Shown one piece after another: positions 31,701 through 40,989 of a DNA stretch of 64,000 nucleotides. A model generated the notes under the pieces. That model searched no databases. It was not told where the DNA came from and saw only the letters and a program-made list of their open reading frames with translations. A program made the translations under genes and the position numbers. The stretch is from Massilia atriviolacea (GTDB taxonomy: Bacteria > Pseudomonadota > Gammaproteobacteria > Burkholderiales > Burkholderiaceae_D). The stretch covers positions 434,001 to 498,000 of the forward strand of contig NZ_RXLQ01000002.1 of the NCBI RefSeq assembly GCF_003953935.1, in the 5' to 3' direction. The first letter of the stretch is position 1. Each line of letters starts with the position of its first letter.

Positions 31701-34700
31701 CTCGACCTGACCCAGCCGGCTCAGGTCCGTTCCCTTGTCGACGGCATCGTGAGCGAATTCGGCGCGCTAAATGGCGTCATCCACAGCGCCGGCATGACGC
31801 GAGACAACTTCATCATCAACAAGACGAGCGCGCAATTTGCGCAGGTGCTCGCGCCCAAGGTGGCCGGCACGGTCAACCTGGATTCCGCCACAAGGCACCT
31901 GAACCTCGATTTCATGGTGCTGTTCTCGTCGCTGGCCTCGGCGATGGGCAATGCCGGCCAGGCCGACTATGCCGCCGCGAACGGCTTCATGGACCAATTC
32001 GCCGCGCAGCGCAAGAACACCGTCTCCATCAACTGGCCGCTCTGGCAGGACGGCGGCATGCGGCTCGATGCCGATACCCTGGCGATGCTCGCCGACGCCT
32101 CGGGCATGCAGCCGCTGACCAGCGCCAATGGCATGCAGGCGTTCTACCGCAGCGTGGCGCTGGGCACGTCCCAGGCGCTGGTGATCGAAGGCCGCCTGAA
32201 TCGCCTGCGCCGGGCACTGGCGCAGCGCCATGCGCCGGTCGCGCTGGAGCCGGCGGCAGTCCCGGGCGGGGATGCCGGCGGCTTGCTGGACAGCGCGCAA
32301 CAGTATCTGGTCGACGAGTTGGCAAGCCTTCTGAAAATGCCGTCCCACGAAGTCGATCCCAAGGCGCCGCTGGAGCAGTACGGCATGGATTCGGTGCTGG
32401 CGATGAAGCTGACCAAGCAGCTCGAACGCACCTTCGGCTCCCTGTCGAAGACGCTGTTTTTCGAATACCAGACCATTGCGCGCCTGGCCGGGTATCTGGC
32501 CAAGGCCTTCCCGCATGTGCTGGCGGCAGACAAGGCGGGCCAGGCCAGCGCGCAGCTTGCCGCCGCGATCCCTATCCCGGCACCGGCACGCAGCAAGCTG
32601 CGCTTTGCCGCGCAGGCGCCAACATCGCTGGATGTCGCCATCGTCGGCGTGGCCGGGCGATATCCGCAGGCAAACAATCTGCGCGAATTCTGGCAGAACC
32701 TGCAGTCCGGGCGCGATTGCATCACCGAGATTCCGGACGAGCGCTGGGATCACGCGCCGTTCTACACGACCGAGCGCAACCAGCCCGGCAAGGCCTACAG
32801 CAAGTGGGGCGGTTTCATCGACGGCGTGGATCAGTTCGACGCGCTGTTCTTCAATATTTCTCCGAAAGAAGCGGAACTGATCGACCCGCAGGAACGCCTG
32901 TTCATCGAAACCGTGTGGGAAACCATCGAAGACGCCGGCTACAGCAAGGATGCCATCGCCCGCAACCGGGTCGGCGTGTACGTCGGCGTGATGTGGGGCC
33001 AGTACGAGCTGTACGGCGCCGCAGCCGGCGCGGCCGGCACGCCCAGTTCCTCGTTTGCGTCGATTGCCAACCGCGTGTCGTACTTTTTCAACTTCCAGGG
33101 GCCGAGCCTGGCGCTGGACACGATGTGCTCCTCGTCCCTGACGGCGATTCACCTTGCCACGGAAGAAGTGCGCAAGGGCGGCGTCGACCTTGCCATCGCC
33201 GGCGGTGTCAACGTATCGATCCACCCGAACAAGTACCTCAGCCTCAGCCAGGGCAACTTCGCTTCCACCGACGGCCGCTGCCGCAGTTTTGGCGACGGCG
33301 GCGACGGCTATGTGCCGGGCGAGGGCGTCGGCGCGGTGCTGCTCAAGCCCTTGGACAAGGCGATTGCCGATGGCGACCAGATCTACGCCATCGTCAAATC
33401 GAGCGCCATCAACCATGGCGGCAAGACCAACGGCTACACCGTGCCGAATCCGGTCGCGCAATCGGCATTGATACTGGAGGCGCTGGGCAAGGCCGGCATC
33501 GACCCGGCCACGATCTCGTACATCGAAACCCACGGCACGGGAACCTCCTTGGGCGACCCGATCGAAGTGACCGGCCTGGTGCAGGCCTTCGAGGGCGCGG
33601 GCCGGCCGCTCGGCAAGCAGCGTTGCCCGATCGGATCGGTCAAGTCGAACATCGGTCACCTGGAATCGGCCGCCGGCATTGCGGCGCTCACCAAGGTGCT
33701 GCTGCAGATGAAGCACGGCCAACTGGTGCCCTCTCTGCATGCGGAGCAACTCAATCCGCATATCGATTTTCCGAACACCCCGTTCTATGTGCAGACCGCG
33801 TTGCAGGAGTGGAAGCGCCCGGACCAGCGTCCGCGCCGCGTTGGCGTCAGTTCCTTCGGCGCCGGCGGGTCGAACGCGCATCTGATACTGGAAGACTTCG
33901 TCGACAAGCGCGTGCCTGCGCAGCGGCAAGACCGTCCCTACGCCTTTGTCATGTCGGCGCGCAACCGCGATGGGCTGCTGGCCTGTGCCGACAGGATGCT
34001 CGCCTTCCTCGACGATGCCGATGAAATAGCGCTGGCCGACATGGCCTTCACGTCCCAGCTCGGCCGCACGGCGATGCAGGAACGCCTGGCCGTTGTAGCC
34101 GCTAGCAAAGCGGAACTCAAGGCAAAGCTGCGCCAATGGCGCCAGCACGGCGCAGCGGACGATGTGCTGGAGGGAAGTACAAAGAACGCCCGCGCCGTGT
34201 CCACTTCGGTGCCAGGTCTGACAATCGGACACGGACCCGACAGTCAGGAGGGCCTCGCCGCCCAGTGGGTCTGTGGCGTCGACGTCGATTGGGCCCGGCT
34301 GTACGGGACGGAGCGCATGCAGCGGGTCTCGCTGCCGACTTACCCCTTTGCCCGCGAGCGTTTCTGGATGGCGGCCGGTATGGCGCCGGTTCAGGCGATC
34401 CGCAAGCAACTGCTGCATTACCGCACCGAGTGGCGCGCGGCGCAGCCGCTTGTCGCGGCCGATTTCTCCGGCCCGCTGCTGGTCGTGGGCGCCGACCTTG
34501 CCTTGTTTGCCCAGATCGAGCGCCTGCATCCGGGCGCGACCCAGGACACCAGCATCCTGCCGGCGGCCATTGTCCACGTCGCGGATGCGGCAGGCAGCGT
34601 CAAGAACGGTATCTTCGCGCTGCATGCGCTGTGCCAGTCCATCCTGAAGCGCAAGCCGACCGACGGCATCAGGATTGTGTCGGTACGCGCAGGGAATGCC

Positions 34701-37700
34701 TCTGCCGCGCAACATCGCGGCACGGCCGGATACCTGAAAAGCCTGGCACTGGAAAATCCGCAATTTTCGTGGAAAACCATCGAGATCGACGGCGATATGG
34801 CCCGCATCGTGTCCGACGAATTGCGCGATGCGCACTGGCGCGCCGCTGAAGTGCGCTACCGCGGCGCCCAGCGCGAGGTGCGTGAAACCCTGCGTGCGCC
34901 CGCCGGCGCCCGCGCCAGGCCTGGCGCCGTCATCAAGCACAACGGCGTGTACATCATCACCGGCGGCATGGGCGGGCTGGGAGAGCTGTTCAGCCAGTAC
35001 CTGCGCCAGCAATACGGCGCCCGGCTGGTACTCACAGGCCGCTCCGCCCCGCCTGCCGGACAGCGCTCGGGCGACAACGTCATGTATGTTCAGGCGGATA
35101 TCGCCGACCGCAGCCAGGTCGATGCGCTCGTGCGCGAAGCCAGACATCGCTTCGGACGCATCGACGGCGTCATCCACAGCGCGGGCGTTCACCGCGACGC
35201 ATTCGTGCTGAACAAGACGCGCGCCGAGATGGAAGCCGTGTTCGCCGCCAAGGTGGACGGCACGATCAACCTCGACCTCGCCACCAGGGATGACGATCTG
35301 GACCTGTTCGTCACGTTCTCGTCCGTGGCGGGCGCGCTCGGCAACGTCGGCCAGTCCGACTATGCCTTCGCGAACGCCTTCATGGATGGCTACGCGGAAC
35401 AGCGCCAGGGACCGGGCAAATCGCTGTCGATCAACTGGCCGTTGTGGCAGGACGGCGGCATGCAATTGTCGCAAGGCGATGTGGCATTGATGGAAGAGCG
35501 TTCGGGCTTGTCTCCCTTGCCTTCAAACGCCGGGATCGGCTTTTTCGAATCCGCGTTGCAAGGCAAAGAGGCCCAGGCGATCGCCCTGTACGGCGACGCA
35601 ACCCGGATCGAGGCCTACCTCGCGCGCGGCAAGGCGGCATCGGCACGGGTCGCGCTAGCTGACCTGGACGCCCAGCCCTTGCGCGAAGCGACCGAGCACT
35701 ATCTCAAGACCCTGCTGAGCGAACAGATCAAGCTGGCCGTCGAGCGCATCGATGCGCAGGAACGCTTCGACGCGTTCGGCGTGGATTCGATGATGATCAG
35801 CCGCATCAACGCCGACCTCGAACGCGACCTGGGCGAGTTGCCCAAAACGCTCTTTTACGAATACGCCACCATCGAAGAGCTGGCCGGCTATCTTGTGCAG
35901 CAGGCGCATGCCGCATTGGCCCGGCGTTTCAAGGTCGCGCCCGCCGCGCCGGTGCCGCTCGAGGCGGTGCCAGCGCCTGCGCCTGCGCCCCCAGCCGTGG
36001 TGGAAGACATTGGCGCGATTGCCATCATCGGCGTCAACGGCCAGTTCCCCCAATCCGCCACCCTGGCCGCGTTCTGGGAGAACCTGAGCACGGGCCGCGA
36101 CCTGATCGCGCCGGTGCCGGCAAGCCGCTGGGATGCGGCCGGGTTCTTCGATGCCGACCCGCAAGCCGCCGAGGATGGCAAGATCTATTGCACATCAGGC
36201 GGCTTCCTGGACGATGTCGACAAGTTCGACGCCGCTTTCTTCAGCATATCGCCCGACGACGCGCGCATGATCGATCCGCAGGAGCGCATGTTCATCCAGT
36301 CGGTCTGGGGCGCGGTGGAAGACGCCGGCTACACGCGCGACAGCCTGAAAAAGCACTATCCCAAGGCGAAAAGCGCCGATGTCGGCGTCTTCGTCGGCGT
36401 CACGACCAACTCCTACCACCTGCTGACCGCCGACGAGTGGAGCCGTGGCAACATGGTCAACCCGGCCGCGCTGCCGTGGTCGATTGCGAACCGGGTTTCG
36501 TACTTCTTCGATTTCCAGGGCCCCAGCATGCCGGTCGACACCGCGTGCTCGTCCGCGCTGGTGGCGATCCACATGGCGTGCGAGAGCCTGAAGCGCAAGG
36601 ACTGCCAGCTCGCGGTCGCCGGCGGGGTCAATCTGTACCTGCACCCGGCCAAGTACCAGTCGCTGTGCCGCAAGCGCATGCTGGCGGTGGACGGCAAATG
36701 CCGCAGCTTCGGCGATGGCGACGACGGCTTTATCCCCGGCGAGGGCGTGGGCGCCTTCCTGCTCAAGCCGCTGGCACGCGCGGTGGCGGACAACGACCAT
36801 ATATATGGAGTGGTCGCCGCCAGCGCGTACCAGCACAGTGGCCGGTCGAACGGCTACTCGGCGCCCAATCCCAATTCGCAGGCCCAGCTCATCGAGCAGG
36901 TGATGAGCAAGGCGGGGATCGGTCCGGACGAGATCGGCTACGTCGAGGGGCACGGCACGGGGACCAGGCTGGGCGACAGCCTGGAAGTGCTGTCGATGAC
37001 GCAAGCGTTCCGCAAGCGCAGCCACAACAAGGCGTTTTGCCCGCTCGGTTCGGTCAAGGCCAATGTCGGCCATGCGGAATCGGCGGCCGGAATTGCCGGC
37101 GTGGCGAAGATCCTGCTGCAATTCAAGCATCGCCAGATTGCCCCGACGATTCATTCCGACATCGTCAATCCGAACATCGATTTCGCCAGCTCGCCGTTTT
37201 ATTTGCAGCATGCGCTGACGCCATGGGACACCGGCGACGGCCAGGCGCGCCGCGCCCTGATCAATTCCTTCGGCGCGGGCGGCGTGAACGCCTGCCTGAT
37301 CCTGGAGCAATACCAGCGGCCGGCCGCGCAGCCGGCGTGCGCCGGCAAAGCCGGCTACCTGATGGTGCTGTCGGCGCGTGATGCAGCGCGCCTGAAGGAG
37401 CGCGCGGCCCAGTTGCGCGACTATCTGACGAGCGAGCGCGAGATCGACCTGGCCGCCTTGTCGTACACCTTGCAAGTCGGGCGCGAGGCCATGGATGAGC
37501 GTCTGGCGATGGTGGTGGCCAGTGCGGGAGAACTGCTGAGCGGATTGTCGGCCTACATCGGCGGCAAGGCCGTTTCTGCGCTGAGCCTGGCGACACTGGA
37601 GCCGCACCGCAAGAAAAAAGGCCCCAACCAGGACGAACGCGGCCGCACCAGGGCGCTGTTCGACAAGGGCGACATGCATGCGCTGATGGGCATGTGGATC

Positions 37701-38750
37701 GAGGGCCGCAGCATCGAATGGGAGGATTTTTACCGGGGCGAGCGCCCGTTCCGCCTGCCGCTGCCGAGCTATCCGTTCGCAAAGGAACGCTATTGGGTGT
37801 CCGATGCGCCGGCTGCAATCAGGCGCGCCAGCGCCGGCGTGCCAGGCACCCAGCTGCACCCGCTGGTATCGAGCAACGCATCGACGCTGAGGGAAGTGAG
37901 CTTCGCATCGAACCTGTCCGGCGACGCATTCTACGGCCGCGACCACCAGGTCAACGGCGAACGCTTCTTCCCGGGCGCGGGTTTCCTGGAACTGGCTTGC
38001 GTGACAGGCACCATCGCCGGCGAAGAATCGGTGCTCCGGATAGAAGACATCGTCTGGGTACAGCCGCTCAAACTCGGCAAGGACGCGCAGCAGGTCAAGA
38101 CCTTCCTCAAGGCCATCGGCAGCAGCACCGAATTCGTCATCGTCTCGTTCGACGACGACAACGAGCGGGTCGTGCATGCGGAAGGGCGCATGTCGCACGG
38201 CCCCGCCAGCCGGCATGGCGCCGGCGGGGCGCCGGCGTATCCGGTCGCGCAGCTCAAGCAACGCGCCGCCAGGATCGTGCAGGGCGCGGATTGCTACAGA
38301 GCGCTTGCGAGCGCCGGTTTCCATTACGGTCCGTGCTTCCAGACCATCCAGGAATTGCACATCGGCAGCGACTTCGTGCTGTCCCGCCTGCAACTGGCGG
38401 ACCAGCTGCGCGCCAGCTTCGACCAGTACATCTTGCATCCGAGCATCATCGACGGCGCCTTGCAAACCGTCGTCGGCATGGCTGCGGGGGAAACGCCGGA
38501 CACCCCCTACCTGCCGTTCGCACTGGACGATGTGGAACTGCTGCGCCCGCTGCCGGAGACCTGCTACGCCTACGTCGAGCATGCCGGCCAGGGCAGTGCC
38601 GCGAATCAGGACATCAAGCAATTTAACATTTGCCTGCTGAGCGAAAGCGGCGAGCCGCTTGTCAGACTCAACAACTTTTACCTGCGCGCGCTACCCGGCT
38701 CGCATATGCCGCAGGGCGCCGGCAGCGGCACCCTGGTGCTGCCCGAGTAG
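25737..38750 (+). CDS. Trans-AT polyketide synthase PKS-C, ending in KS-DH
   Basis: 4337-residue PKS starting 70 bases after PKS-B. Domains: N-terminal docking segment (1-30); DH (His71, Asp241); KR (TGGLGGLG near 503); ACP (Ser795); KS (Cys1057); DH (His1528, Asp1689); KR (TGGTGGLG); ACP (Ser2219); KS (Cys2464); KR with no DH; ACP (Ser3351); KS (Cys3604); DH (His4070, Asp4239). The three KRs have the HSAG-x-x-D Asp. The DH-KR modules should give double bonds and the KR-only module a hydroxyl. None of the ACPs has the beta-branching Trp. The protein ends about 15 residues after the last DH, with no ACP, condensation, reductase or thioesterase domain and no obvious docking helix. The Shine-Dalgarno is weak (AGAAAG). 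Confidence 0.96.
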   Translation: MIDFIEYVVSELKNRRLSKENAVNLIRQFSGNGASGGAASLHPLLHRNVSDMHQQCYRSSFTGDEFFLNDHRVLADGGPALRVLPGVAYLEMARAALADAMPGAGRIQLNDVVWVKPLVVGARQDVCIALSSGGNAIEFEIFSDDADGEEVVHCRGSAIVAAEPVAERLDVDALTARMGAGQLDAGAVYPAYRAMGMQFGPGHQALTLVDRGEREVVARLTLPASVADTLGAYELHPSLMDGALQAAIGLLGDLRVLPSHPSLPFALESVRILSACTREMVAWIRHAQGAAVNDKVARLDIDLCDADGKVCVQLRGFSSRTLSVRPDARREKVGLVLANPVWTASPRGPVRSGGAQRHVLFCDLAASAIPDAQVHHVTAAQGDVAQRYIDLALGCFDVVREIIANRTAAGVFIQLVVPDAAQANLLAGLSGLLKSAALEHPDVQGQLLLVDALAAQEIHAEPAHDAVVRYRNGVREAMGWEEAQDGAAAPAIAFKEGGVYLITGGLGGLGSLFAQEIVRQTAGARVVLTGRSASSQGVQDKLDALSGDGRIEYRTMDLTHAVQVRQVVADIVAAHGQLNGILHSAGMVADSLIVKKTRDEFAQVLAPKVSGTVNLDAASGDVDLDFMALFSSGASVMGNVGQADYAVANGFLDQFAEHRNRLAAAGQRKGRTIAINWPLWAEGGMRMPQRDQDAMREHTGMHPMQTGSGMHAFLRCLEGQTQTVAIEGDMQKIRQVLFEQAPGMAEAAAPVAAQPAANLHEQTRDYLRKQFAELFKLPYGKVDPRAALEKYGIDSILSMDLTRQLEKTFGPLSKTLFFEHQSIDELTDYFVRSHAPTLATLFSVAQTVRVTAPPAPPLDAAPRKRSGRGIVPAAQGVRHDEAIAIVGLSGRYPESPDLEAFWDNLRDGKDCIVEIPKERWDWRDYYSEDRTAEGCHYSKWGGFISGVDEFDPLFFNIPPVDAEMIDPQERLFLQHTWMAIEDAGYTRAALKTAHRQEQAGQVGVYVGVMYGEYQLFGAEASLQGARVGVPVSYASIANRVSYILNLHGPSMTLDTMCSSSLTAIHLACQDLKQGRTHLAIAGGINVSIHPNKYLILSAGQFISSDGHCQSFGEGGDGYIPGEGVGAVVLKRLSDAERDGNHIYGVIKGSALNHGGKTNGYSVPNPKAQANVIGLALKEYGIDARHVSYIEAHGTGTRLGDPIEIAALSQVFGEYTKERQFCAIGSAKSNIGHCESAAGIAGLTKVLLQMKHRMIVPSLHSSVLNPYIDFAASPFVVNQALRAWEQPEVDGRRVPRIAGISSFGAGGSNAHLIVEEYAAVKALAPQQEAVVIVLSARTPAQLKRKASELLAFIERQDSAVDLDAMAYTLQVGREVMDARLALVVDSVAQLAAKLAAFGRGEDGIDQFYLGQADKDKDKDGMSVLSQDDDMMETIAKWIARKKLPKLAELWVNNLEIDWRRLHTGRKPALISLPAYPFAKDRYWISRAAGKRGMGGAALLHPLVHANTSDFVEQRYSAHFSGDEFFLADHRIGAARQKILPGVAYLEMVRAAVELAMPAGGQALTINNVVWTQPIVVDGGQEVSIALAPRGESTIDFEVHTGQGGTHCQGQVVLSEASGAGRIDLAAIRAGMHLGELDVDTAYGAFRGMHIHYGPSFRCMTALARGEGQVLAELTLQGEADGFTLHPGMFDSALQASIGLVADIDHLPGQPSVPFALDSLAVHRPFTARMFAWVRRAGEKIDIDLCEHDGTLCARLAGLASRAMQADDSGTLIAVPRWEPAGAAHGAVDYSRHVVLLCDLDHIDPDRMPAMDVRRLTADGAHDAAARYSAAAIACFEQVQAMLTSASSGKMLFQLVIGGDSVLAGLSGLIDTARLENPDLIAQLIVTERHVGEAALAAQLRESMLRSGESVLKHEGGLPTVRRWMEQEAGAADVAFKDGGVYLITGGTGGLGLLFARAIVDTTSDAVVVLSGRAAEHALPMPGGRVVYRQLDLTQPAQVRSLVDGIVSEFGALNGVIHSAGMTRDNFIINKTSAQFAQVLAPKVAGTVNLDSATRHLNLDFMVLFSSLASAMGNAGQADYAAANGFMDQFAAQRKNTVSINWPLWQDGGMRLDADTLAMLADASGMQPLTSANGMQAFYRSVALGTSQALVIEGRLNRLRRALAQRHAPVALEPAAVPGGDAGGLLDSAQQYLVDELASLLKMPSHEVDPKAPLEQYGMDSVLAMKLTKQLERTFGSLSKTLFFEYQTIARLAGYLAKAFPHVLAADKAGQASAQLAAAIPIPAPARSKLRFAAQAPTSLDVAIVGVAGRYPQANNLREFWQNLQSGRDCITEIPDERWDHAPFYTTERNQPGKAYSKWGGFIDGVDQFDALFFNISPKEAELIDPQERLFIETVWETIEDAGYSKDAIARNRVGVYVGVMWGQYELYGAAAGAAGTPSSSFASIANRVSYFFNFQGPSLALDTMCSSSLTAIHLATEEVRKGGVDLAIAGGVNVSIHPNKYLSLSQGNFASTDGRCRSFGDGGDGYVPGEGVGAVLLKPLDKAIADGDQIYAIVKSSAINHGGKTNGYTVPNPVAQSALILEALGKAGIDPATISYIETHGTGTSLGDPIEVTGLVQAFEGAGRPLGKQRCPIGSVKSNIGHLESAAGIAALTKVLLQMKHGQLVPSLHAEQLNPHIDFPNTPFYVQTALQEWKRPDQRPRRVGVSSFGAGGSNAHLILEDFVDKRVPAQRQDRPYAFVMSARNRDGLLACADRMLAFLDDADEIALADMAFTSQLGRTAMQERLAVVAASKAELKAKLRQWRQHGAADDVLEGSTKNARAVSTSVPGLTIGHGPDSQEGLAAQWVCGVDVDWARLYGTERMQRVSLPTYPFARERFWMAAGMAPVQAIRKQLLHYRTEWRAAQPLVAADFSGPLLVVGADLALFAQIERLHPGATQDTSILPAAIVHVADAAGSVKNGIFALHALCQSILKRKPTDGIRIVSVRAGNASAAQHRGTAGYLKSLALENPQFSWKTIEIDGDMARIVSDELRDAHWRAAEVRYRGAQREVRETLRAPAGARARPGAVIKHNGVYIITGGMGGLGELFSQYLRQQYGARLVLTGRSAPPAGQRSGDNVMYVQADIADRSQVDALVREARHRFGRIDGVIHSAGVHRDAFVLNKTRAEMEAVFAAKVDGTINLDLATRDDDLDLFVTFSSVAGALGNVGQSDYAFANAFMDGYAEQRQGPGKSLSINWPLWQDGGMQLSQGDVALMEERSGLSPLPSNAGIGFFESALQGKEAQAIALYGDATRIEAYLARGKAASARVALADLDAQPLREATEHYLKTLLSEQIKLAVERIDAQERFDAFGVDSMMISRINADLERDLGELPKTLFYEYATIEELAGYLVQQAHAALARRFKVAPAAPVPLEAVPAPAPAPPAVVEDIGAIAIIGVNGQFPQSATLAAFWENLSTGRDLIAPVPASRWDAAGFFDADPQAAEDGKIYCTSGGFLDDVDKFDAAFFSISPDDARMIDPQERMFIQSVWGAVEDAGYTRDSLKKHYPKAKSADVGVFVGVTTNSYHLLTADEWSRGNMVNPAALPWSIANRVSYFFDFQGPSMPVDTACSSALVAIHMACESLKRKDCQLAVAGGVNLYLHPAKYQSLCRKRMLAVDGKCRSFGDGDDGFIPGEGVGAFLLKPLARAVADNDHIYGVVAASAYQHSGRSNGYSAPNPNSQAQLIEQVMSKAGIGPDEIGYVEGHGTGTRLGDSLEVLSMTQAFRKRSHNKAFCPLGSVKANVGHAESAAGIAGVAKILLQFKHRQIAPTIHSDIVNPNIDFASSPFYLQHALTPWDTGDGQARRALINSFGAGGVNACLILEQYQRPAAQPACAGKAGYLMVLSARDAARLKERAAQLRDYLTSEREIDLAALSYTLQVGREAMDERLAMVVASAGELLSGLSAYIGGKAVSALSLATLEPHRKKKGPNQDERGRTRALFDKGDMHALMGMWIEGRSIEWEDFYRGERPFRLPLPSYPFAKERYWVSDAPAAIRRASAGVPGTQLHPLVSSNASTLREVSFASNLSGDAFYGRDHQVNGERFFPGAGFLELACVTGTIAGEESVLRIEDIVWVQPLKLGKDAQQVKTFLKAIGSSTEFVIVSFDDDNERVVHAEGRMSHGPASRHGAGGAPAYPVAQLKQRAARIVQGADCYRALASAGFHYGPCFQTIQELHIGSDFVLSRLQLADQLRASFDQYILHPSIIDGALQTVVGMAAGETPDTPYLPFALDDVELLRPLPETCYAYVEHAGQGSAANQDIKQFNICLLSESGEPLVRLNNFYLRALPGSHMPQGAGSGTLVLPE

Positions 38751-38754
38751 GTGA

Positions 38755-38814
38755 TATGCATGGTGCATAAATTAACATTTCAGTTTGACAAAGAGATTCG
38801 GGGCATGTTTTGAT
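38755..38814 (+). promoter_or_regulatory. Candidate promoter and palindrome ahead of the beta-branching operon
   Basis: The 175 bases between PKS-C and the hydrolase gene are AT-rich against their surroundings. A short palindrome TATGCA-TGG-TGCATA lies at 38755-38769. It is followed by a perfect -35 hexamer TTGACA (38785-38790) and, 18 bases on, TTTGAT (38809-38814), four of six matches to a sigma-70 -10 box. An independent start of transcription for the trans-enzyme operon is plausible but unproven. Confidence 0.4.
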
Positions 38815-38925
38815 CGGCTCAGATAGTCACGAAAAGTAACAACATGCGCGCCCGTCGAACGACTGCGGCGCTGTCAAATTCTCCGCGTGCCAGCTTCGGC
38901 GGCGCACGGGGCACAGGGGAAGACG

Positions 38926-39675
<750 letters not shown>

Positions 39676-39693
39676 GTGAACTTTGTCTAGCCC

Positions 39694-39711
39694 GGGATAC
39701 CGAGGTATCCC
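39694..39711. promoter_or_regulatory. Perfect 8-base inverted repeat before the HMG-synthase gene
   Basis: GGGATACC and GGTATCCC are separated by GA in the 54-base gap between the hydrolase and HMG-synthase genes, ending about ten bases before the GGAGGA ribosome binding site. It could be an operator or an mRNA hairpin affecting translation of the next gene. No T-run follows, so a classical terminator is unlikely. Confidence 0.45.
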
Positions 39712-39729
39712 CACCACCGGAGGAAGCAC

Positions 39730-40989
39730 GTGAGCATCGTTGGAATCGAAGCAATGAATTTGTTTGCCGGCACGGCATTTTTGGATGTCACCAAGCTGGC
39801 CGCGCACCGCCAGCTGGACATGAGCCGGTTTGAAAACCTGTTGATGAAGGAGAAAACCGTCGCCTTGCCCTACGAGGACCCGATCACCTTCGCCGTCAAC
39901 GCGGCCAAGCCGATCGTCGATGCCCTGAGCCCGGAAGAGAAGGACCGGATCGAAATGGTCATCACCTGCACCGAATCGTCGTTCGACTTCGGCAAGTCGA
40001 TGAGCACCTATTGCCACGACCTGCTGGGGCTGAACCGCAACTGCCGCCTGTTCGAACTGAAAAACGCGTGCTACTCGGGCGTGGCCGGCTTGCAGATGGC
40101 CATCAACTTCGTGCTCTCGCAGACCTCGCCCGGCGGCAAGGTGCTGGTCATCGCCACCGACGTGTCGCGCTTCATGGTGGAAGAGGGCGGCGACGCGCTC
40201 TCGGCCGACTGGTCGTTCGCCGAGCCGAGCGGCGGTTCGGGCGCGGTGGCGATGCTGGTCAGCGACCGCCCGCACGTGTTCCAGATCGATGTGGGCGCCA
40301 ACGGCTACTACGGCTTCGAAGTCATGGATACCTGCCGTCCGTCGGCCGACACCGATGCCGGCGACACCGACCTGTCCCTGCTGTCCTACCTCAATTGCTG
40401 CGAGAACGCTTACCTGGAGTATCAAAAACGGGTCGACGGCGCCCACTTCGGCGATACCTTCGGCTACCTGGCCTACCACACGCCGTTCGGCGGCATGGTC
40501 AAGGGCGCGCACCGCAATATGATGCGCAAGCTGGTCAAGGCCAAGCCGGCCGAGATCGAAATCGACTTCCAGACCCGGGTCACCCCGAGCCTGACCCACT
40601 GCCAGCGGGTCGGCAACATCATGGGCGCCACCGCCGCGCTGGCGCTGGCCAGCACCATCGACAACGGCGACTTCGACCAGCCCAAGCGGGTCGGCATCTT
40701 TTCCTACGGGTCCGGCTGCTGTTCGGAGTTCTTCAGCGGCGTGGTGCGCAAGGAAGGCCAGCAGCGCCTGCGCGAACTGAAGATCAAGGAAACGCTGGAC
40801 AAGCGCTACGAGCTGTCGATGGAGCAATACGACCGCCTGCTGGAAAAGAGCCGCGAGCTCAAATTCGGCACGCGCAACATGGTGCCGGACGCCAGCTTCA
40901 TTGCCGGGGCGCGCACCACCCTGAACCAGCCGACCCTGCTGCTCAAGCAGATCAAAGAATTTCACCGAGAATACGAATGGGTGTCCTGA
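39730..40989 (+). CDS. HMG-CoA-synthase-like enzyme for polyketide beta-branching
   Basis: 419 residues, GTG start with GGAGGA seven bases upstream. It should condense acetyl-ACP with the beta-keto group of a PKS-bound chain, the first step of beta-methyl or exomethylene formation. The expected catalytic triad is visible: Glu82 in TCTESSFD, Cys114 in KNACYSG and His250 in YHTPFGG. The length fits the PksG type. It overlaps the ECH1 gene by 13 bases, which implies coupled translation. Partners in the same operon are donor ACP, decarboxylating KS, ECH1 and ECH2. Targets are likely the Trp-flagged ACPs of PKS-A and PKS-B. Confidence 0.95.
   Translation: MSIVGIEAMNLFAGTAFLDVTKLAAHRQLDMSRFENLLMKEKTVALPYEDPITFAVNAAKPIVDALSPEEKDRIEMVITCTESSFDFGKSMSTYCHDLLGLNRNCRLFELKNACYSGVAGLQMAINFVLSQTSPGGKVLVIATDVSRFMVEEGGDALSADWSFAEPSGGSGAVAMLVSDRPHVFQIDVGANGYYGFEVMDTCRPSADTDAGDTDLSLLSYLNCCENAYLEYQKRVDGAHFGDTFGYLAYHTPFGGMVKGAHRNMMRKLVKAKPAEIEIDFQTRVTPSLTHCQRVGNIMGATAALALASTIDNGDFDQPKRVGIFSYGSGCCSEFFSGVVRKEGQQRLRELKIKETLDKRYELSMEQYDRLLEKSRELKFGTRNMVPDASFIAGARTTLNQPTLLLKQIKEFHREYEWVS

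Noticed and set aside
40011-40976. Upstream extension of the ECH1 frame
   Set aside because: It overlaps the HMG-synthase gene out of frame and its translation has no crotonase sequence. ATG 40977 is the sensible start.
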